DNA of 64,000 bases from Fragilariopsis cylindrus CCMP1102. Lineage: Eukaryota > Bacillariophyta > Bacillariophyceae > Bacillariales > Bacillariaceae. The notes below the pieces were generated by a model. That model did not search any database and was not told the origin of the DNA. It saw only the letters and a program-made list of their open reading frames with translations. Location of the stretch: the NCBI GenBank assembly GCA_900095095.1, contig FMBT01000314.1:124001-188000 (forward strand), given 5' to 3'. Numbering within the stretch: position 1 is the stretch's first letter; each line of letters opens with the position of its first letter. Shown here in pieces: positions 30,988 through 43,600 of this stretch. Made by a program: the position numbers and the translations under genes.

Positions 30988-33010
30988 GTGCGTTACAGCC
31001 CTCAATTGACATCATTCTTTTTGAATTTTTCGCGCCGGGAGATCAATCGAAACCATTGAATAATTCTCCACGTGGAACTAGTACTAATTAATATAAAAAC
31101 TAACTCATACCCAAATTTTTACTAGTATTTGTTAGTGTTGTAGTATATAACTACAACTTTAACATCAAATATGTAGTACACCTAAACAGTCATTTTTTTT
31201 TTTTAAATAGAACATAAAGCTTACAAGTGACCTTTTGGATGAAGAATTGTTCTATATGCCTTAGTCTTGTAAGCCAACTGGAATCTCACAATGTAGGTAG
31301 GCTCACACACTACACTGCACACATTAGAGGGATTTAAAATGTATGATGTGTACACACAACAAAAGATCTCATTTGGAAGTTTTGCAAAGGACAACAACGG
31401 ATGAGTAATGCATGTGCAAATACATTCACATAGTGTAGTAGAAGATTGTGCTACAATTTTTCATGTCCATGTGCGTGGTTGCAGAATATAATTTGATTTG
31501 CTAATGTGGTAGGCACAAAAACAACAAGTTTTTTGATCAGAAATGAACCACAAAATATCTCAGATAAAAGGGTTGCAAATGACAACCCCAGGTGAGTCAG
31601 ATGCACAAACATCCAAATAGTGTATTAAAACATTGTGTTTGCCTCCTACAACTCTTTTGTTCCTTTGGTTGAGGAATAAAATTCATTTTACTGTTGTAGT
31701 AAGTAGGCACCAAAAAAACTAGGTGAACATGAGATCTAGGTGTAGGTTGATATGAAACACAATGGTTTCACAGTACTAGACAGATTGAACATGTTTCCTT
31801 CCTACTATCCCTGGTGGTTCATCACCACTTGACTAAAGTAATTCTGATTGGTATCATTTATATCTCACAAATTCTCCAGTGGAGTTTAGTTATTGGAATA
31901 CTAAACAACTTTGAATAATAAGATGAATAACTTCTCCTTAGGTTCTAGAACCAGTATGGTGCACCAAGATACGACCCAGTCATCCATCCTATACCCATAG
32001 GGGATGAATCAAGGGTCATGATTCCTCATACCTAACCTATTTTTGCCTCAACTTGCCTCCAGAACACAAACATTGCATTTTGGCCAACATGTCATATTTC
32101 CATGCCCAAAAGTACCATCCAGAAATATGAACAAAATAGGCTGCCACAACATCAAAAAAGTAATTGAAACATGGTTTCAACACCCAGATACCTTCCATAT
32201 ATGCATATGGTCAAAATACACCAATAATACCTTGAACAGTTGCCATATTGGTGGTGTGTTTTGGTGGGAAACAATAGAATAGACATAAAATAGCCCAAAA
32301 TGCACATGTTGCAAAAATATTTAAGATGCAACTGCGCCCATACCAGGTATACTAGGACCCAAATAAAATAGCAAGGTATCAACCTTATTCATAAAGGTTT
32401 TTGGATTATAGCATTGCTTTAGGTAGCCATACATATCTTTGGGATGTCACGGGTCAAAATCTACCTCTATTAATAAACACACAATTTCTCTAAGTGCCAA
32501 GTGCGCATGTAATCATCAATACAGACCTAATCTTCCTGAAAGATTATATGGAGCTCATTATTATACCTATGGGTACAAGGTCCAACTATTGCTTAGGGCT
32601 CTAGGGAGGTTAGGAAGGTGTCATGGTGTGCTAAGCTCCAAAAATGATCATTCAGGCCCCAAAACAGATTTCCCCTTTTAGCACACACATCAGCTGGTCC
32701 TGCCCATAGCTTGCCAAGTTTATATTCCCTATGGTGTACATGGTCAACCCCATGTGCATACTTTGGGACAATTCATCTTTTTGAGTGTGTACTAGGTCAC
32801 ATAACCCCCCCCCCCTTCCCCCAAATGGGCCATTTTCCCATGTCCTAGGCTGCATCACACCCTTTACCACCTTCCAGTGTGAAGAACACATACCTAGCGC
32901 CCCAAAGTCTGATCCAGGTATCCACCCTATGCATATTATTTAGCCCAGCTTATACCATCTGACTGGGACTTTGAACATGCTAAGATGGGTTAGAATGCCA
33001 GAAAGTGGAG
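30988..33010. repeat. Dispersed repeat block, copy 1
   Basis: The outer end (30988-31330) matches the block at 34744-35050: CGCGCCGGG, CGTGGAACTAGTA, ATATAACTACAACTTTA, ACACCTAAA, then TTACAA/GTGACC..TTGGATG and CCTTAGTCTTG. It continues into two inverted units of an about 170-190 bp subrepeat (near 31360 and 31545) whose core, read on the other strand, is GGGTTGCAxAxGACAAC. Farther right, GGGGCC and CCCATTTT-type phrases shared with copy 2 and a poly-C run (32807-32820) appear. No coding frame is convincing. Confidence 0.7.
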
Positions 33011-33224
33011 TGGTACAGGTAGCAAGTACCACAGGACATGATTTAGTTTTTTCGCGTTATTTAAAATAAAACTAAATAAGTACAGGTATATCCTTTGAGT
33101 ACAGTATAGTAGTCAGACGGCGTACTGTAGGAGTGTTGTGTCGTTCTTTAACGTTCCTATAGAAACATTTACTATGTTATCATGTTCTATGTATATTCAT
33201 TTTTATATAATGTATCTATAGTAT
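33011..33224. other. Short spacer between repeat copy 1 and the cyclophilin gene end
   Basis: AT-rich sequence with a weak inverted repeat TTAGTTTTxTTCGCG / AAAATAAAACTAA near 33041-33075. It should contain the cyclophilin 3' UTR. Confidence 0.4.
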
Positions 33225-34332
33225 TTATAATACACCACAATCATTAATTGTTACTATACCTTTTGGTCGTCCAGAATCAGTACCATATGCTTCCATTTTT
33301 TTAACAATATCTAATCCTTTTGTGACTCTACCAAAAACAACATGTTTCCCATTTAACCATGGTGTTTGTGCTGTACAAATAAAGACTATATAACAAATAG
33401 TAAAAATATGATAACAATAACAATAATACATATGATATAACAATACGAAAAGATAAATTAATATATGTGAGAATGCATGCTTGTAAAGTAAAGTCAGGTA
33501 AATGAGATACGATTGTGGAAGACGATTGGGGAAGATCCGATTGTTATTGTTATTGTTGTCGTCGTCGTCCAGTATTACTGTAGCTTTTCTTTTAACAGCT
33601 CAAATTTAAATTCAAATTCAAATTCAAATTCAAATTCATTATATTATATTATTCTTTTAACTTTTGTCGAAAACGACGAGATCGACGACGACGACGACGA
33701 CCGAAACAGAAATAAATAATACACTAATCGTATTCGATTCCATTCGACACTAACAAACACAACCACGACGAACAATAACAATAACAGTAAAATTTAAACT
33801 TACATTGTGAACCATTTGTATTAGGACCAGCATTCGCCATACTTAATGTTCCAGCACCACCATGAATTAAATCAAAATTTTCATCTTCAAATTTATTACC
33901 ATAAATTGATCTACCACCTGTACCATTCCCAACAGTAAAATCACCACCCTGACACATAAATCCAGGTATGATACGATGAAAACTTGATTTTGTAAATCCA
34001 TCCCCTTTGGTTGGATTTAAACATAATTGTTTAAAATTTTCAACTGTTTTTGGTACAACATTACCAAATAAACCCATTTCAATTCTACCTAATGGTTGGT
34101 CATCGACTGTTACATCAAAGTAGACCGTTTCTGTTACATCCGCACTTTCAGGTGTTGCACCACCACCACCGCCTGTAACTTTAGCGAATAAATCATCCAA
34201 CAAACCCATTTTTAATGATGATGGTGATGTCTTCAACGACGATAACGACGAAGCCGACTGAATAGCAGGAGCGAAGGCGTCCACCGACGACAAGGAAAGT
34301 ACAATAGCGAATACAGAAGTAGCGGCAAACAT
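33225..34332 (-). CDS. Plastid-targeted cyclophilin (peptidyl-prolyl isomerase), one intron
   Basis: Exons 33804-34332 and 33225-33385. The donor CAAT|GTAAGT and acceptor ATATAG restore [14 protein letters not shown] in phase 1, giving 229 residues. The N-terminus [19 protein letters not shown]^FAPAI is a signal peptide with the ASAFAP-type cleavage motif, so the protein should enter the complex plastid. The cyclophilin fold spans residues about 68-228, with [15 protein letters not shown] (catalytic Arg and the Met/Gln pocket), [14 protein letters not shown] and [10 protein letters not shown], all key active-site elements. Cyclophilins catalyse cis-trans isomerisation of Xaa-Pro bonds. A stromal or lumenal location cannot be decided from the sequence. 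The 418-bp intron carries AACAAT and CAAATT microsatellites. Confidence 0.93.
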
Positions 34333-34743
34333 CTTTTGGTTATAGTTTTGTTGGTTAATTAGTGTTGGTTATTTATATATATGTTGTTGTGTTTTGCTTG
34401 TTGTGTATCTTGGAGGGACTCAAGTGTACCGGTACAAGTAAAGAATAGTATTATTTGTTATTGATGATTGATTCATTCGGTATCTTTTAGAAGACAGATG
34501 ACTCACTTCATTTCTCATACTACACAGTAAAATTAATTGTCGTACAGTACAGTGGTTATTCGATCGGCACGAGATATGATTGGATGATATTTCTTGTGAA
34601 CAAGCTAAAAGCAAAGATCTCGTTTTTCATACACCTTCTTCTTGATGAAAAAAGATTTCGTCTGAAATTAATAATTAATTGTGTCAGTTTCTGATATTGT
34701 ATGCTGTGCCGCGTGGAGGGTATATGTGAAGGACAGACTCTTC
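34333..34743. other. Promoter-side region of the cyclophilin gene
   Basis: It contains a TTATATATAT stretch just upstream of the start (34370-34382), GTACCGGTAC (34427-34436) and GTACAGTACAG (34542-34552). The cyclophilin promoter should be here. No gene seen. Confidence 0.4.
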
Positions 34744-36110
34744 GTGCTACACCCCTCAAACAGACAAATTCTTTCATTCTCGCGCCGGGGGATCTGTCGA
34801 AAGCATTGATTAAATCTCCGCGTGGAACTAGTATCAATATAAAAACTAAATCATACCCAAATTTTTACCATTATTTGTTAGTGTAGTATATAACTACAAC
34901 TTTAGCATCAAGTATATACACCTAAAGAGTCATTTTTTTGGAAATTTAAACTATGAAGTTTACAATTGACCTATTGGATGGAGAACTGTTAGATTCCTTA
35001 GTCTTGAAAGCCTACTGGTATCTCAGATTGTAGGCACACACACGGCATACATCAAATAACCCCCAAAAATGGCCCATTTGCAGTGTTTTGTGGACATACA
35101 GTACACTCAAAAAGGTGAATCATCCCAAACTATATGGATGGAACTTACTCTTGGTACTTTGTGTTGGTGATCCAGCTTAGGTGCGCACAAAAGTGGAAAA
35201 CCCTGTTTTGGGGCCTAAATGGCCCATTTTGTGGTTAATGCAACCCTATGCCTTCATAACCTCCATAGAAACCTAAACATTATGAGGACTTTGTAAGTAT
35301 GGGTATGATAGATGCTAGTGCACCCGGCCCATCTGGTGTTGTCCTCTGCAACCCTTTCAAATGAGATATTTTGTTGTTCATTTTGCGAAAATCATCATGT
35401 TGTTTGTGTGCCTTCGATTCAACGACAAAGAAATGAATATGATTCAGGCAAACACAATGTCTAGTACACTATGTAAATGCTAGTGCACACCTGACCCATC
35501 TGGTGTTGTCCTATGGAACCTTTTCATATGAGATATTTTGTGGTTCATTTTGACTGAAAATCTTTTTTATTTTGTGCCTGCCACAAAAGCAAAATGAATT
35601 TTGGTCCTCAACCACAGGAACAGAAAAGATGTAGGAGGCAAACACAATGTTCTAATACACTATTTAGATGTTTGTGCACCTGACCCATCTGGTATTATAC
35701 TGTGCAACCCTTTTATTTGAGATATTGTGTTGTTCATTTTGATTGAAAATCATGTTTTGTTTGTGTGCCTTCTACAACAGCAAAATGAATCTTATTCCTC
35801 AACCACAACAACAGAAAGGTTGCAGGAGGCAAACACAATGTTGTAATACATATTACATTCTATGATGAAGGTGCTATGACTTTTCTACTTGCTCTAAACA
35901 ACTAGTGTAAAGGATCAGTGACACTGGCAATGAGACTGGCAATAACAATATCAAATTATAGTAGTGTACAACCTAGTTCTGCTGCACATGATGGGGCGCA
36001 CATTGGTGCTTCTCTATCTACAAAAGTTTACAGAGAACAGATCATTGTTAAAGTCTTAAAATAGTGCTATGTTATCTAGTGTACAGTAGCAACTGTTTGG
36101 TATGAAAAGC
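34744..36110. repeat. Dispersed repeat block, copy 2
   Basis: The outer end (34744-35050) is the close counterpart of 30988-31330. It is followed by text with repeated AATGGCCCATTT and then three direct units of the about 170-190 bp subrepeat beginning CCCATCTGGT at 35328, 35496 and 35684 (core TGCAACCCTTT, ATGAGATATT, TTGTTCATTTT, then GGAGGCAAACACAATG). The unit orientation is opposite to that in copy 1. Nothing coding. Confidence 0.75.
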
Positions 36111-36397
36111 TGGTCCTAGCCAAAATGTCAGCACATCATCCAGTAACTAATAACTAACTATATAACTAACTATTTCTACATATACATTTGTGATGCTGGT
36201 ATGTTGCGCACACCTGATAATTTACTAGAGACAAGCCACAGCACACAATGTTGTATATTTCTAGAAGAAACAAAAGGGTACCTAGTTGTACAACATGTAA
36301 ATAAATCCATAACTATTGATCTTACACAGAATTTTGATACATCCTTTGACTCCTCTCCTCTCCTCACTCTCCCGCCTCATCTTTCTCTTTCTACATA

Positions 36398-36611
36398 CCC
36401 CCCCCCCCCCCCCACACACACACACACCCCCCAGTATCAAACTGTCATATTTACTAGCACTAAGTCAATGCATGGAATTTTGCAATTGTTGAGATAAATT
36501 AGATTAAAAAAAACTTTAACGAATTCCTTTCCAAACCAAACCAATCCAAACCAATCCAATCCAATCCAATCCAATCCAATCCAATCCAATCCAATCCAAC
36601 CAATCCAATTT
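36398..36611. repeat. Poly-C, (CA)n and (CCAAT)n microsatellites
   Basis: A C run of about 15 (36400-36413) passes into CACACA. A (CCAAT)n tract of about a dozen units (36539-36609) abuts the stop codon of the ankyrin/C2-like gene, so its 3' UTR starts in the repeat. Confidence 0.85.
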
Positions 36612-37779
36612 CTATTCAATACGTAATGACAATACTTGTAGTTTTCCCATTACGTGGTAACCATTTAAAATAGAATACTTTTCAGGTCCCTGTTGATCTA
36701 CACTACTACAAATTTCACCAATAACAACGTTTTCTTCTTCATCGACGTCATCGCCATCATTGCCAATGCTGTTTTTTCGTAATGATCGTTGCTGTTGTTG
36801 TTGTTCTAAAGTTTCTAACCCTACCTGACATGTACCAATCCTTTTGATTTCGGATGTACCAATATTCCCTTTGGATGGTATATTCATAACACGTATACCA
36901 ATTTCTACATGTGATGCACCACCACTTGCCTCTTTTAATTGTGAATGTGTTAATCCTAAATCTAAAAATGCATCCTCCCATGTACCATCATTGGAATTCA
37001 TCAATGGATATGATCTATAATATGAACGACTCATACCCCCACGATGTGCAGCAAATATTTCAAAATATGGATTCATCTGTTTCTTCTTACTATTCTTACC
37101 ATCCCTATTCTTGTATTTATATTCCCCATTCTTCTTCTTGATCTTCTTGTTGGATGGATAGACTAATTCCGATAAACGGATCTTCATATGAAGGATGGCG
37201 GTCTTTTCTTCCTTATTACAATCTTCTTCTTCCTGTTGTTTATCACGGATATTATCTAATACACGAGTCGATAGTATCGTTTTATTGTTACCCCCGTCAT
37301 CAACTTCCTTACTAGTAAGCCTTCGTTCGTCATTTTGTTCCTCTCGTTGCTGTTGTTCTTTTTCCGGCGCTGATACATCAACAATGTCATCGTCGTTGCT
37401 GTCGTAAGAACTACCTAGAAGATTAGTCGTTCTGGAAGGTACAAAAGTCCTTCTTTCATGATTAGCAGCACACCCATCAATGCCACTGCCACCACTTGTA
37501 CCAGCGTACATCATCATCATGTTGTTGTTGTTGTTGTTGTTGGTAGCTGTTGTAGAAAAAGTAGCAGTAGCAGCAGCTGCAGCAAAGCTATTAGAACTTG
37601 TTGAGAAACTTTCAGAGTATTGTAAGGTATCAAATGAATAAAATGGATCATCATTATCAGAATAACGATTGTAGGGTGCGTGAGGCTGTCGCTGTTGCTG
37701 CTTTTTTACCTGTACATTTGCGGCATGCAGTAGTGAGGCGATATCTTTTGATACCCCTTCTACTGGTTGTTGTTGTTGT

Positions 37780-37814
<35 letters not shown>

Positions 37815-39701
37815 TGCCAGTCGTCCTTGAAGACGGGCGAACGATGCCGACCGTATTGTCTTGTTCGGTTCAACTAGAAGAGTTGGGAATGCGATATCTT
37901 TTGATACCCCTTCTACTGGTTGTTGATGTTGTTGTTGCTGCTGTGCCAGTCGTCCTTGAAGACGGGCGAACGATGCCGACCGTGCTGTCTTGTTCGGTTC
38001 AACGAGAAGAGTTGGTAATTCTGCTGCTGCTGCTGCTGCTACCGATCGTTGTGCTGGTGACGTCGTCGTCGTCGACGATAACACTTTTGAGGATGACCAA
38101 CACGGTGGTGGTACGTGAGATGAGGGTGGTGAAAACAACATAAAATCATGGTCCGATTCATATCTAATTGTTGCGATTGCAATGCCATTTGCAGTCAATG
38201 CTGCTGCTGCTGCTGCTACTTCTGCTTCTGCTGCTTCTATTGCTTCTACTTCAGCAACAATACTTCCTTCTGCTGTTTCAAATTTTCTCCCTCTTCTTTC
38301 TTCTTCTTTTCTAGCATTACCATCAAGTAGTCGTACATGACTACAGATTTCTTTTCTAAGAAGTGGATGTAACACGTCTTCTGTTACGCTTACTAATTGA
38401 TTACAGTTACATTTCATGGGAAAGGGCATCCGTCTTGTTGCTGCTACTGCTACTATTGTTGTTCTATTACCAGCGACTGCATTACCATCACGATCTTCTT
38501 CCATACCACAACGTGAACAAAAATAATTAACATTCTTCCACGACCAATCATATGCAGTGAATCCATTTTTATCTTTATAAGTAGCAATGATACTATCGAT
38601 ATCGATATTGTTGTTGTTGTCAGTTTCTTCTTCTGCTGCAATTGCTGCTCTTGCTGTTTTAGCTGATGCTTTTACTGTTCTATCAATCAATAAATGAAAA
38701 AGTGATGCGATAATTGGTGTAACAATTCCATTTTCTGACCTGGTTGTACATGCTGCTATCTGGAGTGGAATCATATCATGAATTTTTTCTGTTGCCATGA
38801 TAGAATCTGGATACTTTTCTAATAATAGATCCAAAATTTCTGCATGATTTTCTTTCTCATTCTCATTCTCATTGAAGTCGTTGAAGTCGATAATGTTCTG
38901 ATTCATATCTGGTGATCGTTTTGATAAATCAACAATCATATGAACTGGTAGTAATCCTGTTGATAATTGTTTTACTTGACATGCAATTGGATATGCATCA
39001 ACTATAACTTCAATTAATGATGTTGGTGGTAATGGACGAATTGAACATGCCAAATGAAGTGGTAGTACCATCATATCAGCTTCGTTGCCTCCACAATAAG
39101 AAGTTGTAGATGGAGTAGGAAAATGAATCATTTGTTTTGCTTCCTCTGGATAGATTCGTAGACGTTCTTCTGCCCATTTCCAACGTTGTTCTGATAATAA
39201 TTTCCATAATGAACGATCTGGATAGACACCATAATCACTACCATCACTACCGTTATCACAAATAGTTCGGCTACGTGTAGTAGTAGTGGTAGATACACCT
39301 TTCTCGCGGTCGTTGTTCTCGTTCTCGCGGTCGTTATGCTTGTCTTCATCACATTGTTCTTGTTCTTGTTCTTGCTCGTCTCTTTGTTCTACTCCTACCT
39401 CTTGACTACTCACCATCGTTGTATCAGTCTCATCATCAGCATCATCATCATCAGCCGCAGCAGCAGCTATAATATCAATTTGTTTGGCCATTTTATGTAA
39501 ATCATCCAAAATATTTTTTGCTGCTGATGATGATGATGTCCAGTAAGAAGAAGAAGAAGACTTACCATTGCCATTGCCGCCGCCGCTACTACTACTACTA
39601 CCAACACTGTTATCCATCATTAACAACACTTCAGCATCATCGTTGATACAATTACTGCTATCCAATAATCTTCTCCTCATTTTCATCGCAGTAGTCTTCA
39701 T
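36612..39701 (-). CDS. Large ankyrin-like protein with C-terminal C2-like domain
   Basis: The frame is open from 39875, but the likely start is the MKTTAMKMRRRLL Met at 39701 (1029 residues). The upstream 58 codons look like leader sequence. Order: acidic low-complexity region; an ankyrin-like part with WKLLSEQRWKWAEERLRIYP, LPLHLACSIRPLP, GLLPVHMIVDLS and IPLQIAACT, typical of a diatom family with loose ankyrin repeats; an Ala/Glu-rich coiled segment; two near-identical copies of a unit with TLLVEPNKT, RSASFARLQGRLAQ, a variable Gln run and PVEGVSKDIA; Ser/Asn-rich text; then a C2-like domain from HMKIRLSELV through NPYFEIFAAHR, GTWEDAFLDLGL and RIGTCQVGLETL to GKLQVLSLRIE. C2 domains bind membranes, often with calcium. 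The combination suggests a membrane-recruited scaffold (inference). Confidence 0.65.
37740..38035. repeat. In-frame tandem duplication of about 150 bp with variable poly-Q
   Basis: Within the ankyrin/C2-like gene, two units run from GCGATATCTTTTGATACC to GTTCGGTTCAAC, nearly identical except for the length of the Gln-coding CTG/TTG tract (16 versus 5-6 codons). A recent duplication. Confidence 0.85.
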
Positions 39702-40676
39702 CGTACTATCCTTCCTTTTCAAAAAGTGATATATGCAATGTAAAACGACGTCGTTGCACACGAAGAAAGAAACAAAAAACAAGAGCGAGCACAGTCTTTT
39801 TTTATTGGTTTTGCTTTGTCGCAGATGATAGTATAATTCTCCCTGGGGACTTTTTTGAACTTCCGATACAAGCAAACATCAACTACAGTAATACACGTTC
39901 CGTACTGTAGCACTTTGTTGTGTGAATAAATAATAATGATACAGTAGTCCAAAAGAATGAGATTTGATTTCTTTAGTATCAGAGAGAGCACTTAGCAGCT
40001 AGTACAGTACAGTAGTATCGAAACGGGGAAAACCCCTCCAACGGATGAAATTCAAGTCCGAACTTATGCTGACCTATGATCAACTATGTATCTAAACGTT
40101 AGATCAGCATATCATAAGCGATGAGATTGTAGTTTTTGTGTACTTAATCGATATTATGTGAAGCGTTGAGATGTACAGTATTCGTTGTACAGGTATTCAA
40201 TACTAGATTTCGCTAAATTCATAATAAATGAATAAAGATATATGCCCTCATTGAAGCGTGATTATTATTTAATGATTTTTAGTCACCTTTTTGCACGACT
40301 AAATTACTAACGGAAGGACCTGTTTGTTATTAATCGACTCACTCGACTCGTTCTTAAAAGTGACGAAGGTCAGACTTATGCTTTTTCCTTTAACGAGCTT
40401 TGCTTTTATCATCACGTGTGTGAGGCTGTGAAAGGAAGACAAGACAAGCCAAGAAGATTGGATTTCTTTGTGTTTGTTGTTGTTTCAGGAAGCAACAAGA
40501 ACCAGAGATAGTACGGTACGAGTAGGTCATTCAAGTTCTCTCTTCTCGACAACGCACTCGTCGAAATACGAAAGCAAGACAAGAGCAGAAAAGCGAAGCG
40601 AAGAACAGAGAAAGACAGAAAAAGAATTGGCCAGCAAAAACCGAAATCGAATCATCGAAACTTTATATTCAGCATC
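39702..40676. other. Divergent promoter region between the ankyrin/C2-like gene and EDC4
   Basis: It includes GTACAGTACAGTAG (39999-40012), a CGACTCACTCGACTCG cluster (40336-40351, about 330 bp upstream of EDC4), an inverted pair TATGCTGA / TCAGCATA (about 40065 and 40105) and a purine-rich leader (40560-40640). No gene seen. Confidence 0.45.
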
Positions 40677-43600
40677 ATGGCAGACAACAATAATAACGAT
40701 GAACCGTTTGGTATTACATCAATTCCAACAACAACGACGACTGATACTTCAGGCGGCGGCGCAGGCGCACCAGTATCCATTACATTTAATGAAGAAATCA
40801 TTGACACTACAATATTTAATAATACTACAGGTACAGGTAGTATTGCCCAACAACCACAAACAGAAGCATTTGCAGTCTATGAAGGGATCAAAAATTCTTG
40901 TGATGAGTATTTAATACGTATTAATAGTCAACAAATTGATTTGAATTCACATTTTTTAATCTATACGGTCAAGAATGGTTTATTACGTGTCTTTCATCGT
41001 CATTCGGCCATGCGGGCATTATTACGTGGTCATGCGGGACAAATCGTTTCGGATATTAAATTTTTTCATGATGGCGATGTTGTGGGTACCATTGGTAATA
41101 GTAAAGATGGATCGAAATCGACATTAATTGTCTGGCGTGTCTACGAAAAGGCACCAGAAATTGGTTCGGAACGCTTGTTAGAAATTAGTTCCTTAGAAGA
41201 CTATGGATCTACACCGGATTTAAGTATGAGTTCCTTATTTTGGCATCCATTCAATCCAAATCAATTCTTTTTTACACATACCACTCAATCCAATAAACAA
41301 GTGGCCACATTAGTGGAAACCACCAGAATACAAACACGTTTAGTTGATAATATTGATCCAAAAGATCCATCCTCTGCACAACATGCGGTATGTGTCTGGA
41401 ATACACCCTATTGTGTGATGGATGGTGCCATACAACTCAAGGTAGATGCTGATGATAATTCAGAAAGTAGTAGTAGTAGTGGTGAACTTGTGGATATGTG
41501 TTGGAGTGGACGTGATGCACGACACGTGTTATCAGTACATAAGAATGGTACAATTGTATTATGGGACTTGAAACGGAAAGATAAACAATCCTCATCTAGT
41601 GGTCTTGGATTAGATTCCTCGGACGATGACGACGATGATGACGAGGATAATTTAATGGGAAATAATGATGACAATGTCGTCCTACCCAAGAAATTATTCG
41701 TGTTGAAGAATAAAAATACACCCTATTCACGTTGTTTCTTCTTACCACATGAACAATCAGTGACATTGAGTGCAAGTGGTGCTAACAATAATACGAACTC
41801 ATCATCACTGACAACATGCTTCGTCACTGCGTCACATACAAATAGTGTTGTTACTGTATGGAGTGCATTTTTACAAAAAGGTGTTGTAGGAAATGGTAAT
41901 GCACCACCACCAACACTAATTGCACCAACAAAATTACAAGAAATTAATTTAAGTGGTACGTACGGTACAAAACAATATACAAGTATACAACAAACAAGAG
42001 ATGAAATCGTTCATTTCCCTGCTCTGTTCTGTTCTTGTTTCTTGACGTAATGCAATGTAACGCAATGCGATGCGATGCGAAAGTTGCTTGCTTGCTCGCT
42101 GTTAATGCTATGCTATGCCTGCCTACCTGCTCGCGTCGTCGTTTGGTTGGTTCGATCGATCGATCGATCGATCAACCTATCTACTTACTAGCAGCAAGCA
42201 GCACTGTGGATTGATTTCGACTCGTCTCGACTCGACAGCAGCAGCAGCAGCAGCAGTAGTGCGGAACATACCCACACACAACGCCCGTCCGTCCATCCAC
42301 TATTACTTAGATGCGAGTTAGTTATATAAGCTCTGTATAATTTCTACTGACTGACTCCTGATTATTTTTCTTCTTCTTCTTTCATCACATTATATTATAG
42401 GAATGGGATCACCAAGTTCATTTGTTCTGAACGTATGTTTCGGACCGGCAGGTATCGGAGCGGGGCCACCATCATCATTTTTACTTTTGGGTAGTCGTGA
42501 GGTAGGACGTTTATATGCATTACATATTAGATCCGAATGGTCTGAAACTAAATCGTTGAACAATGGTGAAGCAGCTCCTACTGTTCCATTATGTGTTGGT
42601 ATTGATTATATGGTACCATTTAGTTTAAAACATCCTGTTTATTCATGGAGTGTTGTGTGTGGTCCATCTGATGATGATGGTGAGGATGGTGCACAACAAC
42701 AAGGTGCTGGATTTGATATGATGGCATTCTCATATCAAAGTAAAGCAATTCAAAATTTAAAGATAACAAATTCAATGTGTTTACCACCATCTGGTGGTGG
42801 CGTGAAGAATTCTGGCAATGGTGGTGTATTTACAGTTGAACCATTATCAGGTCCGTACGTTGAAAATGCTAACGATCCGAAGTATGATGAAGATGAATAT
42901 GATATTGATGATATTGATGAAAATGAAGGAGGTAGCGCTATCGCACCTACTGCTGCTGCTAAAATTACCGCCGCTCCTACCCCTGCTGCTGCTAAAATTA
43001 CCTCCGCTCCTGCCCCTGCTCCGTCTAGTGGTGGTTTATTTCCTGGTGCTGCAAATCCTTTTGCGAATTGGTTAGGTGGAATCGCATCAGCTGTATCATC
43101 ATCCACATCGAAAGCTACTACAGAGGACGATGATTTACCTGAACCTCCTCCGCCACCACAACCATCTGCTATGGGAATGGGTATGGACAACAACGGTGAT
43201 GTCGTCCCTCCTCCTCCTCCGCCATCACCTGGTATGGCGGCAGCCATTATGGGAACACCACCCGGTATGCCATCGAAGACAACCACGCCACCGACATCTT
43301 CTCCAGTTGCTGCCGATCCTGAGCCTCCATCAGGACTGACGGTACAAGAATTCCTTAATCCATTGGAATTATTGAAGAATAGTCAATCTGCTATTGAATT
43401 ACAAGATAAAGCAACTGCTGCTTCTGCAGCTGCTGCATCAGACGACGACAAACCTACCTCTAATAATAAACAAAAGAAGAGCAAGAAGGCCGGTAGAAGC
43501 AAATCACCCAAGAATACGACCAGCAAATCTCGGAGTAAGTCACCAAAAGGAAAGAGGAACAACACCAGCAACACTAATCAAAACAAAAGTCCATTTCCTG

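Noticed and set aside
32652-32891. 79-codon minus-strand frame in repeat copy 1
   Set aside because: It lies in dispersed repeat DNA, contains a poly-C-encoded Gly run and has no motif.
41956-42400. Open frames through the EDC4 intron (for example 42115-42321)
   Set aside because: The intron is defined by frame-preserving splice sites and conserved protein on both sides; contents are ATCG and AGC repeats.
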